Source: Halomonas sp. JB37
GTDB lineage: Bacteria; Pseudomonadota; Gammaproteobacteria; Pseudomonadales; Halomonadaceae
DNA length: 64,000 nucleotides
Assembly (NCBI RefSeq): GCF_002332255.1
Contig: NZ_NRGW01000001.1
Span: 1,612,001-1,676,000 of the forward strand
Direction of reading: 5' to 3'
Part shown: positions 8,987-18,671 of the stretch, piece by piece
How positions within the stretch are numbered: the first letter of the stretch is position 1
Layout: every line of letters begins with the position of its first letter
Translations under genes and position numbers: made by a program
Notes under the pieces: model-generated
The model's database searches: none
Told to the model about the DNA's origin: nothing
Seen by the model: only the letters and a program-made list of their open reading frames with translations

Positions 8987-9373
8987 TTAAACCTGTTCGC
9001 CCCGTACAACGGCAAGTCGGTTCATTAGCGCATTCAGGCGGTGGCGCACCATCATGGTGGTCAATCCTGAAAACAACGCCCAGCTTTTACGCCGCCAGCC
9101 TTTTAGGCGCAAGTTGTGGTTGACCAGCTGCTGCATGAGCTTGCGGTCGTTAAATTGGCGCCATTCGCTAGCAATGGAAAGCTGATGACGCGACATGACC
9201 GGCGCCATTTCCAAACGAAACATCCACTCCAATTCTTTAAGCGACATCTCGTAGCGTTGCACGACGTCCAGCATGCGCGAGTAGTCCCGTTCGCTGGGCT
9301 CACGGTCAAGCCACAGCGGCGCTAACGCTAGCCAAAGATCGCCGCGTTCGTCTACTAGCTGCTGTGCATTCAT
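8987..9373 (-). CDS. uncharacterised 128-residue protein
   Basis: A mostly helical, charged protein with no signal peptide. Seen: an N-terminal WLALAPLWLDREPSERDYSRML segment, a central SLKELEWMFRLEMAPVMSRH and a C-terminal region rich in Arg and Leu (NHNLRLKGWRRKSWALFSGL). It converges with the glutathione peroxidase gene and is divergent from fabV. I do not assign a function. Composition matches its neighbours, which supports it being a real gene. Confidence 0.65.
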   Translation of the reverse strand: MNAQQLVDERGDLWLALAPLWLDREPSERDYSRMLDVVQRYEMSLKELEWMFRLEMAPVMSRHQLSIASEWRQFNDRKLMQQLVNHNLRLKGWRRKSWALFSGLTTMMVRHRLNALMNRLAVVRGEQV

Positions 9374-9515
9374 GGTGGCCTCGTATGGGGAGTCGTTGCT
9401 GGCATAAGGACGTTAACTGATATCGTGACGCGAAACCCTGGTGATCTCAAGCGCGGACAATAGCGCAAGAGCGGACAGCGCGCACGGAGACAGCTAGAAT
9501 AACCCCATCAAGCCA

Positions 9516-9531
9516 CGACATCGCGATGTCG
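9516..9531. promoter_or_regulatory. 16-bp palindrome upstream of fabV
   Basis: CGACATCGCGATGTCG is a perfect palindrome centred about 40 bases before the fabV start, inside the 190-base region between two divergent genes. It is a candidate binding site for a dimeric regulator of fatty-acid synthesis. The regulator is unknown; the motif does not look like the FabR or DesT sites I know. Confidence 0.45.
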
Positions 9532-9563
9532 ATAGCCAAATTAATCTGATAACGAGGTTCGAG

Positions 9564-10775
9564 ATGATTATTAAACCCAAGGTGCGCGGCTTTATTTGTA
9601 CGACTACCCACCCGGTGGGCTGTGAGAAAAATGTTCTTGAGCAGATTGAGGCTACCCGTGCCCGTGGTTTAGATAAAAGCGCCGGCCCGAAAAAGGTGCT
9701 CGTGATTGGTGCATCGAGTGGCTATGGTTTGGCCGCGCGTATTACCGCAGCGTTTGGCTATGGTGCTGACACGCTGGGCGTGTTCTTTGAAAAGCCTGCT
9801 ACTGATGTCAAGCCTGGCACCGCGGGTTGGTACAACAGTGCTGCCTTCGATAAATTCGCTAAACAAGAAGGCCTGTACAGCAATTCCATCAATGGCGATG
9901 CGTTCTCACACGAAGCGCGGGAAAAAGCCATTGAGTTGATTAAGCAAGATATGGGCGAGATTGATCTGGTGGTGTACTCGCTGGCATCGCCCGTTCGTAA
10001 AATGCCGGATACCGGTGAGCTGAAACGCTCCAGCCTTAAGCCGATTGGCGAAACCTACCGCGCTACGGCTATCGATACCAATAAAGATGCGATCATCGAA
10101 GCAGAAGTGGAACCGGCAACACAGGAAGAGATTGACGACACCATTACCGTCATGGGTGGCGAAGATTGGGAACTGTGGATGAGCGCGCTAGATAAAGCGG
10201 GCGTGCTGGCGAAAGGCGCTCGCAGCGTCGCGTTTAGCTATATTGGCACCGAAATCACTTGGCCGATTTACTGGCACGGTGCGCTGGGTAAAGCTAAGGA
10301 AGACCTGGATCGCGCCGCGACGGCGATTGATAGCCACCTGAAGGCCAGCGGCGGCGGTGCCAATGTTGCGGTGCTCAAGTCCGTAGTGACTCAGGCGAGC
10401 GCGGCGATTCCGGTTATGCCACTGTATATCGCGATGGTCTATCGCATTATGAAAGAACAGGGCCTGCATGAAGGCACCATTGACCAGTTGAATCGACTGT
10501 TCGGTGAGCAGCTTTACTCCGAGCAAGGTAAGCGCGGCGAGTTTGCCACCGATGAGGTCGGCCGCCTGCGGCTAGATGATTGGGAGCTGCGTGACGATGT
10601 GCAGCAAGCCTGCCAGGACCTTTGGCCGGAAGTGACGACCGACAACCTGTTCGACATTACCGACTATGCGGGTTACAAACACGAATTCTTGAAGCTGTTT
10701 GGATTTGAGCGTAGCGATGTCGATTACGACGCCGATGTCAGCCCGGCAGTTAAGTTTGATGTCGTCAGTCTGTAA
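9564..10775 (+). CDS. fabV: trans-2-enoyl-ACP/CoA reductase FabV
   Basis: A 403-residue NADH-dependent enoyl-ACP reductase, the last step of each fatty-acid elongation cycle and a triclosan-insensitive alternative to FabI. The start [19 protein letters not shown] is typical. The cofactor loop [16 protein letters not shown] and the active-site Tyr-X8-Lys in [10 protein letters not shown] are present, and the length is standard. GAGG precedes the ATG. It is monocistronic: a hairpin follows and a divergent gene lies upstream. Confidence 0.96.
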   Translation: MIIKPKVRGFICTTTHPVGCEKNVLEQIEATRARGLDKSAGPKKVLVIGASSGYGLAARITAAFGYGADTLGVFFEKPATDVKPGTAGWYNSAAFDKFAKQEGLYSNSINGDAFSHEAREKAIELIKQDMGEIDLVVYSLASPVRKMPDTGELKRSSLKPIGETYRATAIDTNKDAIIEAEVEPATQEEIDDTITVMGGEDWELWMSALDKAGVLAKGARSVAFSYIGTEITWPIYWHGALGKAKEDLDRAATAIDSHLKASGGGANVAVLKSVVTQASAAIPVMPLYIAMVYRIMKEQGLHEGTIDQLNRLFGEQLYSEQGKRGEFATDEVGRLRLDDWELRDDVQQACQDLWPEVTTDNLFDITDYAGYKHEFLKLFGFERSDVDYDADVSPAVKFDVVSL

Positions 10776-10811
10776 GCCTTAGGCCTTGTGACGTGTTTGC
10801 TTGATGCTGTT

Positions 10812-10838
10812 ATTGCCGGGCCCTGTGCCCGGCAATTT
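10812..10838 (+). terminator. hairpin downstream of fabV
   Basis: A 10-bp GC-rich stem (10812-10821 with 10827-10836) and a 5-base loop lie about 40 bases after the fabV stop. The T run after it is short, so this is a weak intrinsic terminator. Confidence 0.6.
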
Positions 10839-10924
10839 GCATTGATGCGTCACTTTTTTGCAATAGAGGGCAGAACGCTGCTCTCCACTGCGTAATTGCG
10901 TAAGATAGGCATTTCATCCAGTTG

Positions 10925-11935
10925 ATGGCGGTTCTTCATGCAGCTCAGCGACTTATCATGCAGCCTAACGCGCTAATGGCGCAGCCTAATGTGATCCGCA
11001 GGCGGGTCGCATTTCTGCTGCTGCCGGGCTTTTCGTTATTGGCCCACGCCAGCGCTATTGAACCACTGCAAATGGCCAACCAGTTGAGTGGCCAAATGCT
11101 TTACCACACCGCCACCTTAAGCATGGATAGTCAGCCGGTGCGCAGCGGTGCTCAGCTTTCGCTGCTGGCTCAGCATGCGTTAAGCGAGGCACCGGGCCCT
11201 ATCGATCTGCTCTTGATCTGTGCGCCTACGCCGCTGCCCTATACCTTGCCCGCTAAGCTCAACGAATGGCTGCGAGGCCATCAAGGCCGTGGCGTATCTT
11301 TAGGCGGTTTGGCCGGTGGCACGGAAGTGCTGGCGCGCTGCGGGTTGCTAGAAGGATACCGAGCAACGCTTCCATGGCAGCGTTTTGAGGCTTTTTCCCA
11401 GGCATACCCACAGGTAACGCTCTCCCAGCAGCTGTTTGAAATTGACCGCGACCGGTTGACCTGTGCGGGCGGCACGGCTGCCATGGATATGATGCTCACG
11501 CTGATTGGCCAGCATCACGGGGCGCGACTGGCAGAACAGGTGTCTGAGCAGTTTGTTTGCGACCGCATTCGCTTAGCCGATGAGCGCCAGCACGTGCCGC
11601 TTCGCAGCCGCTTAGGGCATGCCCCGCAAAGTTTGGTCGATGCCGTGACGCTAATGGAAGCCAATATCGAGGAGCCGCTTTCGACTCTTGAACTGGCTGA
11701 GCATTTGGGTATTTCTCGCCGCCAGTTAGAGCGGCTATTTAAGAAATATCTCCAGGCAGTGCCCAGCCGCTATTATCTGGATTTGCGTTTGCAAGAGGCA
11801 CGCAAGCAGCTGCGCGAAACCGATCGCGCGATTGGCGATATCGCCTTTGCCACAGGATTTTCCTCCGGCGCACACTTCTCAACCGCCTATCGCAACCATT
11901 TTGGCATGACGCCAAGAGAAGAGCGTTTGGCTTAG
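10925..11935 (+). CDS. GlxA-type AraC-family regulator, probably ArgR of the ast operon
   Basis: About 336 residues: an N-terminal class I glutamine-amidotransferase-like domain (from RRRVAFLLLPGFSLL) and a C-terminal AraC helix-turn-helix pair, the second helix ending in IAFATGFSSGAHFSTAYRNHFGMTPREE. This architecture matches Pseudomonas ArgR, the activator of arginine succinyltransferase genes. Its position just before astC on the same strand supports that role, which remains an inference. The start is uncertain: TTG 10922, ATG 10925, ATG 10958 and ATG 10976 are all in frame, none with a convincing ribosome binding site. Family alignment would favour 10958 or 10976. Confidence 0.85.
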   Translation: MAVLHAAQRLIMQPNALMAQPNVIRRRVAFLLLPGFSLLAHASAIEPLQMANQLSGQMLYHTATLSMDSQPVRSGAQLSLLAQHALSEAPGPIDLLLICAPTPLPYTLPAKLNEWLRGHQGRGVSLGGLAGGTEVLARCGLLEGYRATLPWQRFEAFSQAYPQVTLSQQLFEIDRDRLTCAGGTAAMDMMLTLIGQHHGARLAEQVSEQFVCDRIRLADERQHVPLRSRLGHAPQSLVDAVTLMEANIEEPLSTLELAEHLGISRRQLERLFKKYLQAVPSRYYLDLRLQEARKQLRETDRAIGDIAFATGFSSGAHFSTAYRNHFGMTPREERLA

Positions 11936-12051
11936 CGTGCATAAAACCAAGCGTGGTTATTCATAATTCCCTGTCACATTGCTGAAAGCAGATAACCACG
12001 TCAGCGCCTTATACTGTTTTTACCCCATTATTCTATTGGAGAGTTTGCCCC

Positions 12052-13266
12052 ATGAGCACCATCCCAACTCGGCAGGATTTTGATCAATACATGACGCCTA
12101 ACTATGCACCGCAGCAGATTATTCCGGTGCGCGGCGAAGGTAGCCGACTATGGGATCAGCAGGGGCGTGAATACATCGATTTTGCCGGCGGTATTGCGGT
12201 GAACTCGTTAGGCCACTGTCATCCTGTGCTGGTTAACGCGCTTAAAGAGCAGGGTGAAAAACTTTGGCATCTCTCCAATATCTATACCAATGAGCCAGCC
12301 CTTAAACTGGCTAAAAAACTGGTAGAACGCACGTTTGCTGACAAAGTCTACCTTTGCTCTTCAGGAGGGGAGGCGAACGAGGCGGCGCTGAAGCTGGCTC
12401 GTCGCTACGCGGTAGATCACCACGGCGAAAAGAAAGACAAAATCATTTCCTTCAATCAGTCCTTCCATGGCCGCACTCTCTTTACGGTTAGCGTTGGCGG
12501 TCAACCCAAATACTCGCAGGGCTTTGGCCCGATTCCTGGCGGCATTTTGCACGCTGAATTTAATGACCTGGAAAGCGTTCGCGCCTTAATGGGCGACGAT
12601 ACCTGCGCGGTGATGGTTGAGCCAATGCAGGGCGAGGGTGGCATTCTGCCGGCTAGCCCCGCATTTTTGAAAGGCCTGCGCGAACTGTGCGATCAGCACA
12701 ACGCCCTGCTGATTTTTGATGAAGTGCAAACCGGCGTTGGTCGTTGCGGGACACTTTACGCCTACGAGCGCTATGACGTGACACCGGACATTCTCACAAG
12801 TGCTAAATCGCTAGGCGGTGGTTTTCCGGTAGGAGCGATGCTGGCAACTGATAAAGTCGCCAAGTCATTAGCCTTTGGCACCCATGGCTCAACCTACGGC
12901 GGTAATGCGCTGGGGTCTGCCATCGCGTTGGCGGCAGTTGAATTTATCGATACTCCAGACGTTCTAGCAGGCGTGCAAGCGCGCCACGATCTTTTCCGTG
13001 AGCATTTAGAAACCATTAATCGCAAGCATGGCGTGTTTAAAGAAATACGCGGCATGGGGCTGTTGATCGGCGCTCAAATGTCGGATGCTTTTGAGGGTCG
13101 CGCTAAAGAGATTCTGCCGCTGGCCATTGAGGAAGGTTTAATGGCACTAATCGCTGGGCCTAACGTACTGCGAATGGCGCCTTCGCTGGTGATTCCTGAG
13201 GCAGATATTGTTGAAGGTATGGCGCGCTTAGAGCGTGCCATTGAGCGGCTTGTTACCACAGCATGA
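12052..13266 (+). CDS. astC: succinylornithine/acetylornithine aminotransferase
   Basis: A 404-residue PLP-dependent class III aminotransferase. It converts N2-succinylornithine and 2-oxoglutarate to succinylglutamate semialdehyde and glutamate, the third step of the arginine succinyltransferase (AST) pathway. The PLP lysine sits in [15 protein letters not shown]; the cofactor pocket motif [18 protein letters not shown] and the acidic [11 protein letters not shown] are visible. The enzyme may also serve as ArgD in biosynthesis. TTGGAGAG precedes the ATG. Its stop overlaps the start of the next gene by ATGA, so the operon is translationally coupled. Confidence 0.93.
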   Translation: MSTIPTRQDFDQYMTPNYAPQQIIPVRGEGSRLWDQQGREYIDFAGGIAVNSLGHCHPVLVNALKEQGEKLWHLSNIYTNEPALKLAKKLVERTFADKVYLCSSGGEANEAALKLARRYAVDHHGEKKDKIISFNQSFHGRTLFTVSVGGQPKYSQGFGPIPGGILHAEFNDLESVRALMGDDTCAVMVEPMQGEGGILPASPAFLKGLRELCDQHNALLIFDEVQTGVGRCGTLYAYERYDVTPDILTSAKSLGGGFPVGAMLATDKVAKSLAFGTHGSTYGGNALGSAIALAAVEFIDTPDVLAGVQARHDLFREHLETINRKHGVFKEIRGMGLLIGAQMSDAFEGRAKEILPLAIEEGLMALIAGPNVLRMAPSLVIPEADIVEGMARLERAIERLVTTA

Positions 13267-14369
13267 GTGAGCCACAGGCCGCGTTAACCGAGGGGGCGTC
13301 GAGAATGCTGGTAGTGCGACCCGTTAGGGCGACGGATCTCAACGCATTGGAGCAGTTAGCTGAGCAAGCCGTGCCTAAGCTAACCAACCTGCCTGCTAAC
13401 CGTGAGCGACTTGAGGAGCGCATTGCGCGCTCTTTGGATGCGTTTAGTGGTGACGTTGAGTTTCCTGAAAATGAGCACTATACCTTTGTGTTAGCGGACG
13501 ATAGCCGGGAGGAGGTGCTGGGTACGGCCACTATTCGCGCCCAGGCTGGCGCCAGTGAAGCCTATTACACTTATCGTCAAGAAACGCTGATTCACGCCTC
13601 CCAGCAGCTCAACGTGCGCCGTGAAGTGCAGACACTCGCGCTTTCCCATGAAGTGTCAGATGCCACCTTGCTGTGTGCTTTTTCGCTTAACCCACGCTAC
13701 AAGGGCACCAGTGCAGAAAGCCTGCTACGCCGGGCGCGGTTGATGTTTATTGCTCAGTACCCCGAACGCTTTTCGCGCATTCTAGCCGTGGCATTTCCAG
13801 GCTATTTGGATACCCACAGCGAATCGCCCTTTTGGGAGAGTGTAGGACGGCACTTTTTTGCCCGTAGTTTTCAAGATATTAATCACGTGGCGGGAGTGCG
13901 CTCGAAAAGCTTTATCGCTGAGGTGATGCCTCAATTTCCACTTTATTTGCCGCTGCTTACGCCTCAAGCGAGGGCCGCGATTGGTCGCGAACATCCGGCT
14001 CATGAAGAGGCGCTACAGGAGATGTTGGCGGAAGGCTTTGTGCGCTCTCGTCACGTGGACATTTTCGACGCCGGGCCGATTGTAAAAGCGGAGCGCGAGC
14101 GGCTGGAAACCTTTCGTAGCGCCGCTTGGCACCCGGTACGCATTCGCCCTGAACATGCGCTGCCCGATGCTGAGCCGGCGATGGTCGCCAATCAAAAACT
14201 CGGCGAGTTCCGCTGCATTGTGTCGCGCTATGCGCTCTCGCCGACGGGTCAGCTAATGCTGTCTCCTGAGCACGCTGAGCGGCTGGGTGTCACCGAAGGG
14301 CGAGCGGTGCTTGCCGCGCCGTTGACATTACCCACCGCGGTAGACGCGCTTGATGAAGGAGAAATGTAA
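13263..14369 (+). CDS. aruF: arginine N-succinyltransferase subunit alpha
   Basis: A 368-residue AstA-family acyltransferase (GNAT-like fold). With its partner it transfers succinyl from succinyl-CoA to arginine, the first step of the AST pathway. Visible family motifs are [50 protein letters not shown] and [20 protein letters not shown]. This is the first of two tandem, related subunits, the Pseudomonas-type arrangement; enterobacteria have one AstA. It starts inside the astC stop (ATGA) and ends sharing one base with the next start (TAATG). Confidence 0.93.
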   Translation: MSEPQAALTEGASRMLVVRPVRATDLNALEQLAEQAVPKLTNLPANRERLEERIARSLDAFSGDVEFPENEHYTFVLADDSREEVLGTATIRAQAGASEAYYTYRQETLIHASQQLNVRREVQTLALSHEVSDATLLCAFSLNPRYKGTSAESLLRRARLMFIAQYPERFSRILAVAFPGYLDTHSESPFWESVGRHFFARSFQDINHVAGVRSKSFIAEVMPQFPLYLPLLTPQARAAIGREHPAHEEALQEMLAEGFVRSRHVDIFDAGPIVKAERERLETFRSAAWHPVRIRPEHALPDAEPAMVANQKLGEFRCIVSRYALSPTGQLMLSPEHAERLGVTEGRAVLAAPLTLPTAVDALDEGEM

Positions 14370-15400
14370 TGCGCATTCGACCCATTGCCCGTGAAGATTT
14401 GGATGGGCTTCAGGCGCTTGCGCAGCAGGCAGGCGTTGGCTTTACCTCATTACCGGATAATCGTGAATTCCTCGCCGGTAAAATTGAAGCCGCCGCCAGC
14501 GCATTTGAAGAACGCACGCCGGTAGACGATCGGCTCTACTTCTTTGTATTAGAAGACGAAGAAAATGGCGAACTCGCCGGCTGTTGCGCGATTGAGGGGC
14601 AGGTGGGTCGTGAAGTGCCGTTTTATAACTATCGCCTAGGTGCGTTGGCACACTCATCCATCCAGCTTGATTTGCATCGCACTATCGATACGCTGTTTTT
14701 AAGCTCCGACCACACTGGCGATGCAGAGGTTTGCTCACTGTTTCTGCGTCCTGAGTATCGTGGCGAAGCGAATCGTCACTTACGCAATGGCGCGCTGCTT
14801 TCAAAGGCTCGGTGGCTGTTTATCGCTCAATTTCGTGACCGCTTCCCGCAAAAAGTGCTGGCGGAAATGCGCGGCGTGTTCGATGAGAACAACACCAGCC
14901 CCTTCTGGGAGAGCCTGGGTAAGCACTTTTTCCCGATGGACTTCAGTGAAGCTGACCGCTTAACCGGTTTGGGCCAGAAGAGCTTTATCGGCGAGCTGAT
15001 GCCACGGTTTCCTATCTATACAACGTTCATGGCCGAAGAGGCGCGAGCCTGCATTGGCCAGGTGCATCGCCATACTCGACCTGCGCTAGAAATGCTCAAC
15101 AAAGAAGGGCTGCGCTGGGAAGGCTATATCGATATTTTTGATGGTGGCCCGACGGTAGAGGCGTATATCGACGACGTGCGAGCGGTCCGCAACTCGCGGC
15201 TGTGCCAGGTAGACGTTTCATCTGGCGCCCCGCAAGAGAGCGTCAGCCGCTGGCTGGCGTCGACTATCCAAATGCGCAATTTTACTGCCAGCTGGATAGG
15301 CCGTGCGCCCACGCATGACAACATCATTGTGCTTAGTGAGCAGGAAGCAAGACGACTAGGCGTCACCACCGGTGACTTCGTTCGCTTACTGGAAACCTAA
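14369..15400 (+). CDS. aruG: arginine N-succinyltransferase subunit beta
   Basis: A 343-residue paralog of the preceding subunit, closer to enterobacterial AstA. It begins [20 protein letters not shown] and carries FLRPEYRGEANRHLRNGALL, SPFWESLGKHFFPMDFSEAD and IGELMPRFPIY. The two subunits are expected to form the active heteromer. It is read from TAATG with AAGGAG just upstream, inside the end of aruF, so expression of the pair is coupled. The shared SPFWES motif indicates a tandem duplication origin. Confidence 0.94.
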   Translation: MRIRPIAREDLDGLQALAQQAGVGFTSLPDNREFLAGKIEAAASAFEERTPVDDRLYFFVLEDEENGELAGCCAIEGQVGREVPFYNYRLGALAHSSIQLDLHRTIDTLFLSSDHTGDAEVCSLFLRPEYRGEANRHLRNGALLSKARWLFIAQFRDRFPQKVLAEMRGVFDENNTSPFWESLGKHFFPMDFSEADRLTGLGQKSFIGELMPRFPIYTTFMAEEARACIGQVHRHTRPALEMLNKEGLRWEGYIDIFDGGPTVEAYIDDVRAVRNSRLCQVDVSSGAPQESVSRWLASTIQMRNFTASWIGRAPTHDNIIVLSEQEARRLGVTTGDFVRLLET

Positions 15401-15450
15401 ATCCTGCAAAAATAAGCACGGCATAAGTTTGGTAACGTTAGGAGAGAACG

Positions 15451-16923
15451 ATGCACGCTCAACAGCAGCAATTGATCAACGGCGGCTGGGTAGCCGGTGA
15501 AGCAGACACGTTCGCCAAGCATGATCCCATCTCGGCTAAGCAGCTGTGGCAGGGCGCATCGGCATCTAGTGAGCAGGTTGGCGCCGCGATTAACGCCGCA
15601 AGGGGAGCGTTTCCTAGCTGGGCGCGCACGCCCGTTACTGAGCGTCAGGCACTGGTCGAGCGGTTTGCCGAGATTTTAAAAGCGCGTGGTGAAGATCTTG
15701 CCCTGGCGATTGCCTCTGAAACCGGCAAGCCGCTCTGGGAGGCGCGCACCGAGGCCGGAGCGATGGTGGGTAAGATTGCCCTGTCGATCAGCGCATACCA
15801 CGAACGCACCGGTGAGCGTGAAAAATCAGTGGGTAGCGCTAAAACCGTTCTACGCCATCGCCCCCACGGTGTCATGGCAGTATTTGGCCCGTACAATTTC
15901 CCCGGTCATTTACCTAACGGCCATATGGTGCCTGCGCTGCTAGCGGGTAACTGCATCGTTTTTAAACCTAGTGACCAAACCCCGCTAACGGCTGATCTCA
16001 CACTGCAGTGCTGGCTAGAAGCCGGGCTGCCTGCGGGCGTTATAAACTTGGTGCAGGGTGGCGTGGCAGTCGGACAAGCGCTGGCTGCGGATCCCGGCAT
16101 TGATGGCCTGCTGTTTACCGGCAGTGCCAATGTTGGGGGCATGCTACACAAGCAGTTCGCCGGGCAGTTGGATAAAATTCTCGCGCTGGAGCTAGGCGGT
16201 AATAATCCCCTGGTGGTTAAGGATGTGCCCGATCAGCGCGCCGCCGTGCTGGCTATTCTACAGTCGGCCTACCTTTCCGGTGGCCAGCGCTGTACGTGTG
16301 CTCGTCGATTGGTGGTGCCCTTGGGTGACGTTGGCGACCGCTTAATCGAAGCGCTCTCAGAGGCTATTACCAAGCTGCACGTGGCGGGCCAGTTTGACGA
16401 AAATCCTGCGCCATTTTACGCCGGTTTGGTTAGCGTGGCTGCCGCGGACGGGCTGCTAAAAGCTCAGGACGCGCTGGAAGCACTGGGCGCCACGGTCATC
16501 AATCGTATGCAGCGGCTTCAGGAGGGCACCAGCTTGCTGAGCCCTGCGCTTATCGACGTGACGGGACTGGACGTTCCTGATGAGGAGCACTTCGGGCCGC
16601 TACTCAAGATCCATCGTTACCACGATTGGGATGAGGCGCTTGAGCTTGCTAATAATACCCGTTATGGGCTCTCTGCCGGTCTGATTGGCGGTGATAAAGC
16701 CGATTGGGACGACTTTTTACTGCGTATCCGTGCCGGGATTGTGAACTGGAATCGCCAAACGACCGGGGCTTCTGGCGATGCACCTTTTGGAGGCGTGGGC
16801 GACAGCGGCAATCATCGCCCCAGTGCTTACTATGCGGCGGACTACTGCGCCTACCCCGTCGCGTCCATGGAAGCTGACACCTTGGAGATGCCCGATACCC
16901 TGCCGCCGGGAGTCATCCTATGA
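15451..16923 (+). CDS. astD: succinylglutamate-semialdehyde dehydrogenase
   Basis: A 490-residue NAD-dependent aldehyde dehydrogenase that oxidises N-succinylglutamate 5-semialdehyde to N-succinylglutamate, the fourth AST step. The catalytic Cys is in [14 protein letters not shown] and the general-base Glu in [25 protein letters not shown] is the ALDH substrate/cofactor loop. TAGGAGAG precedes the ATG. The stop overlaps the astB start by ATGA. Confidence 0.95.
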   Translation: MHAQQQQLINGGWVAGEADTFAKHDPISAKQLWQGASASSEQVGAAINAARGAFPSWARTPVTERQALVERFAEILKARGEDLALAIASETGKPLWEARTEAGAMVGKIALSISAYHERTGEREKSVGSAKTVLRHRPHGVMAVFGPYNFPGHLPNGHMVPALLAGNCIVFKPSDQTPLTADLTLQCWLEAGLPAGVINLVQGGVAVGQALAADPGIDGLLFTGSANVGGMLHKQFAGQLDKILALELGGNNPLVVKDVPDQRAAVLAILQSAYLSGGQRCTCARRLVVPLGDVGDRLIEALSEAITKLHVAGQFDENPAPFYAGLVSVAAADGLLKAQDALEALGATVINRMQRLQEGTSLLSPALIDVTGLDVPDEEHFGPLLKIHRYHDWDEALELANNTRYGLSAGLIGGDKADWDDFLLRIRAGIVNWNRQTTGASGDAPFGGVGDSGNHRPSAYYAADYCAYPVASMEADTLEMPDTLPPGVIL

Positions 16924-18275
16924 GCACCGCTGCCATCAGCAATGTCAGAGAAGTCAATTTCGACGGTTTGGTTGGCCCTACCCACAATTACTCTGGGCTT
17001 GCGGTAGGTAACGTTGCCTCGATGAGCCATGGGGGCTTGGTGTCGAACCCCAAAGAGGGCGCGCTGCAGGGCCTGCTGAAAATGAAGTCGCTGATGGATG
17101 CAGGCTACGCTCAGGGCGTATTGCCACCTCAGCAGCGGCCTGATATCGGCGCGCTGCGTGATTTAGGCTTTAAGGGTAGCCACCGTGAAGTGTTGGCTCG
17201 CGCCGCCACCGAGGCCCCGCATTTGCTGCGCGCCGTTTGCTCCGCTTCCAGCATGTGGACGGCTAACGCAGGCACTATTACGCCCAGCCGGGATGCATGG
17301 GACAGCCGAGTACATTTCACTCCGGCGAATCTGCAGTCCAGCTTTCATCGTTACCTCGAACCACGAACCACGGGCCGCGTACTGCGGGCGATTTTTCACG
17401 ATGAGCAGTATTTCGCCCATCACCCGGTGTTGCCCGCCACGCCTGATTTTTCCGATGAAGGCGCGGCCAACCATACGCGCCTTTGCGGCGAGCATGGCGA
17501 GCCGGGCGTTCATCTGTTTGTCTATGGCCGCCAGGCGTTTGGTGGCGAGCGTCAGCCAGCACGCTTTCCGGCAAGACAGACGTTAGAAGCTAGCCAAGCG
17601 GTGGCTCGCCAGCACGGCCTGACGGAAGCTCAAACAGTGTTTGCTCAGCAGCACCCGGACGCCATCGACGCAGGCGTTTTTCACAATGACGTGATTGCCG
17701 TTGGCAATGGCCCTGTACTGCTGTATCACGAAATGGCGTTTTTGGACGAAGAGGGGACGCTAGATGAGCTGCGCGCCAAAATGTCGACGCCCTTGATTCC
17801 CATACGCGTACCTCTCGATGCCGTCAGCATGGAAGATGCGGTAGCTTCCTATCTGTTCAACTCACAGCTGCTGTCTAATCCAGACGGTACTATGACGCTG
17901 GTCGTACCCAGCGAGTGCCAGGAGCGAGAAGCGGTCTGGCGTACGCTGCAAGGTTATCTGCTGGCGGGCAATAACCCGATCAGTGAGGTGATCGTGAAAG
18001 ACGTCAAGCAGAGTATGCGCAACGGCGGCGGACCTGCCTGCCTGCGTCTGCGCGTGGTGCTGACGGATGCCGAACGAGCAGTGCTTACCAGCCGCGTGCT
18101 GCTGACCGATGTGCTGTACGGCGATCTTACCGCTTGGGTCAATTGTCATTACCGCGACCGATTAGCGCCCGATGATCTTGCCGACCCGCAGCTTGCAGAA
18201 GAATCGCTCACGGCATTGGATGAACTGACGCAAGTGCTGCAAATTGGCTCGGTTTATCCATTTCAGTTGGGGTAG
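16920..18275 (+). CDS. astB: N-succinylarginine dihydrolase
   Basis: A 451-residue enzyme of the amidinotransferase-like (pentein) fold. It hydrolyses N2-succinylarginine to succinylornithine, carbon dioxide and two ammonia, the second AST step. Recognisable parts are the N-terminal [20 protein letters not shown], the [18 protein letters not shown] segment and the C-terminal nucleophile Cys in [13 protein letters not shown]. Length is standard. It is the last gene of the operon: a strong terminator follows within 30 bases. No astE (succinylglutamate desuccinylase) follows, so the final step must be encoded elsewhere. Confidence 0.95.
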   Translation: MSTAAISNVREVNFDGLVGPTHNYSGLAVGNVASMSHGGLVSNPKEGALQGLLKMKSLMDAGYAQGVLPPQQRPDIGALRDLGFKGSHREVLARAATEAPHLLRAVCSASSMWTANAGTITPSRDAWDSRVHFTPANLQSSFHRYLEPRTTGRVLRAIFHDEQYFAHHPVLPATPDFSDEGAANHTRLCGEHGEPGVHLFVYGRQAFGGERQPARFPARQTLEASQAVARQHGLTEAQTVFAQQHPDAIDAGVFHNDVIAVGNGPVLLYHEMAFLDEEGTLDELRAKMSTPLIPIRVPLDAVSMEDAVASYLFNSQLLSNPDGTMTLVVPSECQEREAVWRTLQGYLLAGNNPISEVIVKDVKQSMRNGGGPACLRLRVVLTDAERAVLTSRVLLTDVLYGDLTAWVNCHYRDRLAPDDLADPQLAEESLTALDELTQVLQIGSVYPFQLG

Positions 18276-18301
18276 GAAGAACGCTGTTAACAGCAAGCCG
18301 A

Positions 18302-18330
18302 AACGCCAAGGCGCTGCCTTGGCGTTTTTT
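18302..18330 (+). terminator. intrinsic terminator of the ast operon
   Basis: An 11-bp stem (18302-18312 with 18316-18326) with a 3-base loop runs directly into six T residues. This is a textbook rho-independent terminator 27 bases after the astB stop. Confidence 0.92.
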
Positions 18331-18671
18331 ATTGATGTACTTGGATACGGTTAAAATACTGCTTTTAGGTAACCGTTTTTTGTAAATAAAGAGTTGATTT
18401 TGTTTGTTTAATAATAGATATTGCGCACAAAAATTTTAGCAGAAAAGCACTGACGAGTCTTGGGTGAAAACCCTTTCTCTCTATTTTGTCTGGGGCTGTA
18501 TTCCCGCTGGAGTTGGGCGCTAATCTCGTGCGCTTTACAGCTCTCATATTGCGTATGTTCACGCACTCATCGCCAGAATACATTGATCCTCTGAGCTAAC
18601 GTCACTCGCTGCTCGAAAGAGCCTCGCGCTGCGTACACGATATGCTTTCAATCCATTAGGAGAAGAATAAT
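18331..18671 (+). other. AT-richer non-coding gap before the NhaC-like gene
   Basis: About 340 bases without a convincing gene. The DNA is clearly richer in A and T than the flanking ast operon. A possible 72-codon frame on the minus strand (18365-18583) has no family resemblance and no ribosome binding site. The stretch should contain the promoter and leader of the downstream transporter, which has a good TAGGAGAAG ribosome binding site. No operator is obvious. Confidence 0.5.

Noticed and set aside
18365-18583. 72-codon frame in the gap before the NhaC-like gene
   Set aside because: No ribosome binding site or family resemblance; AT-rich gap sequence.
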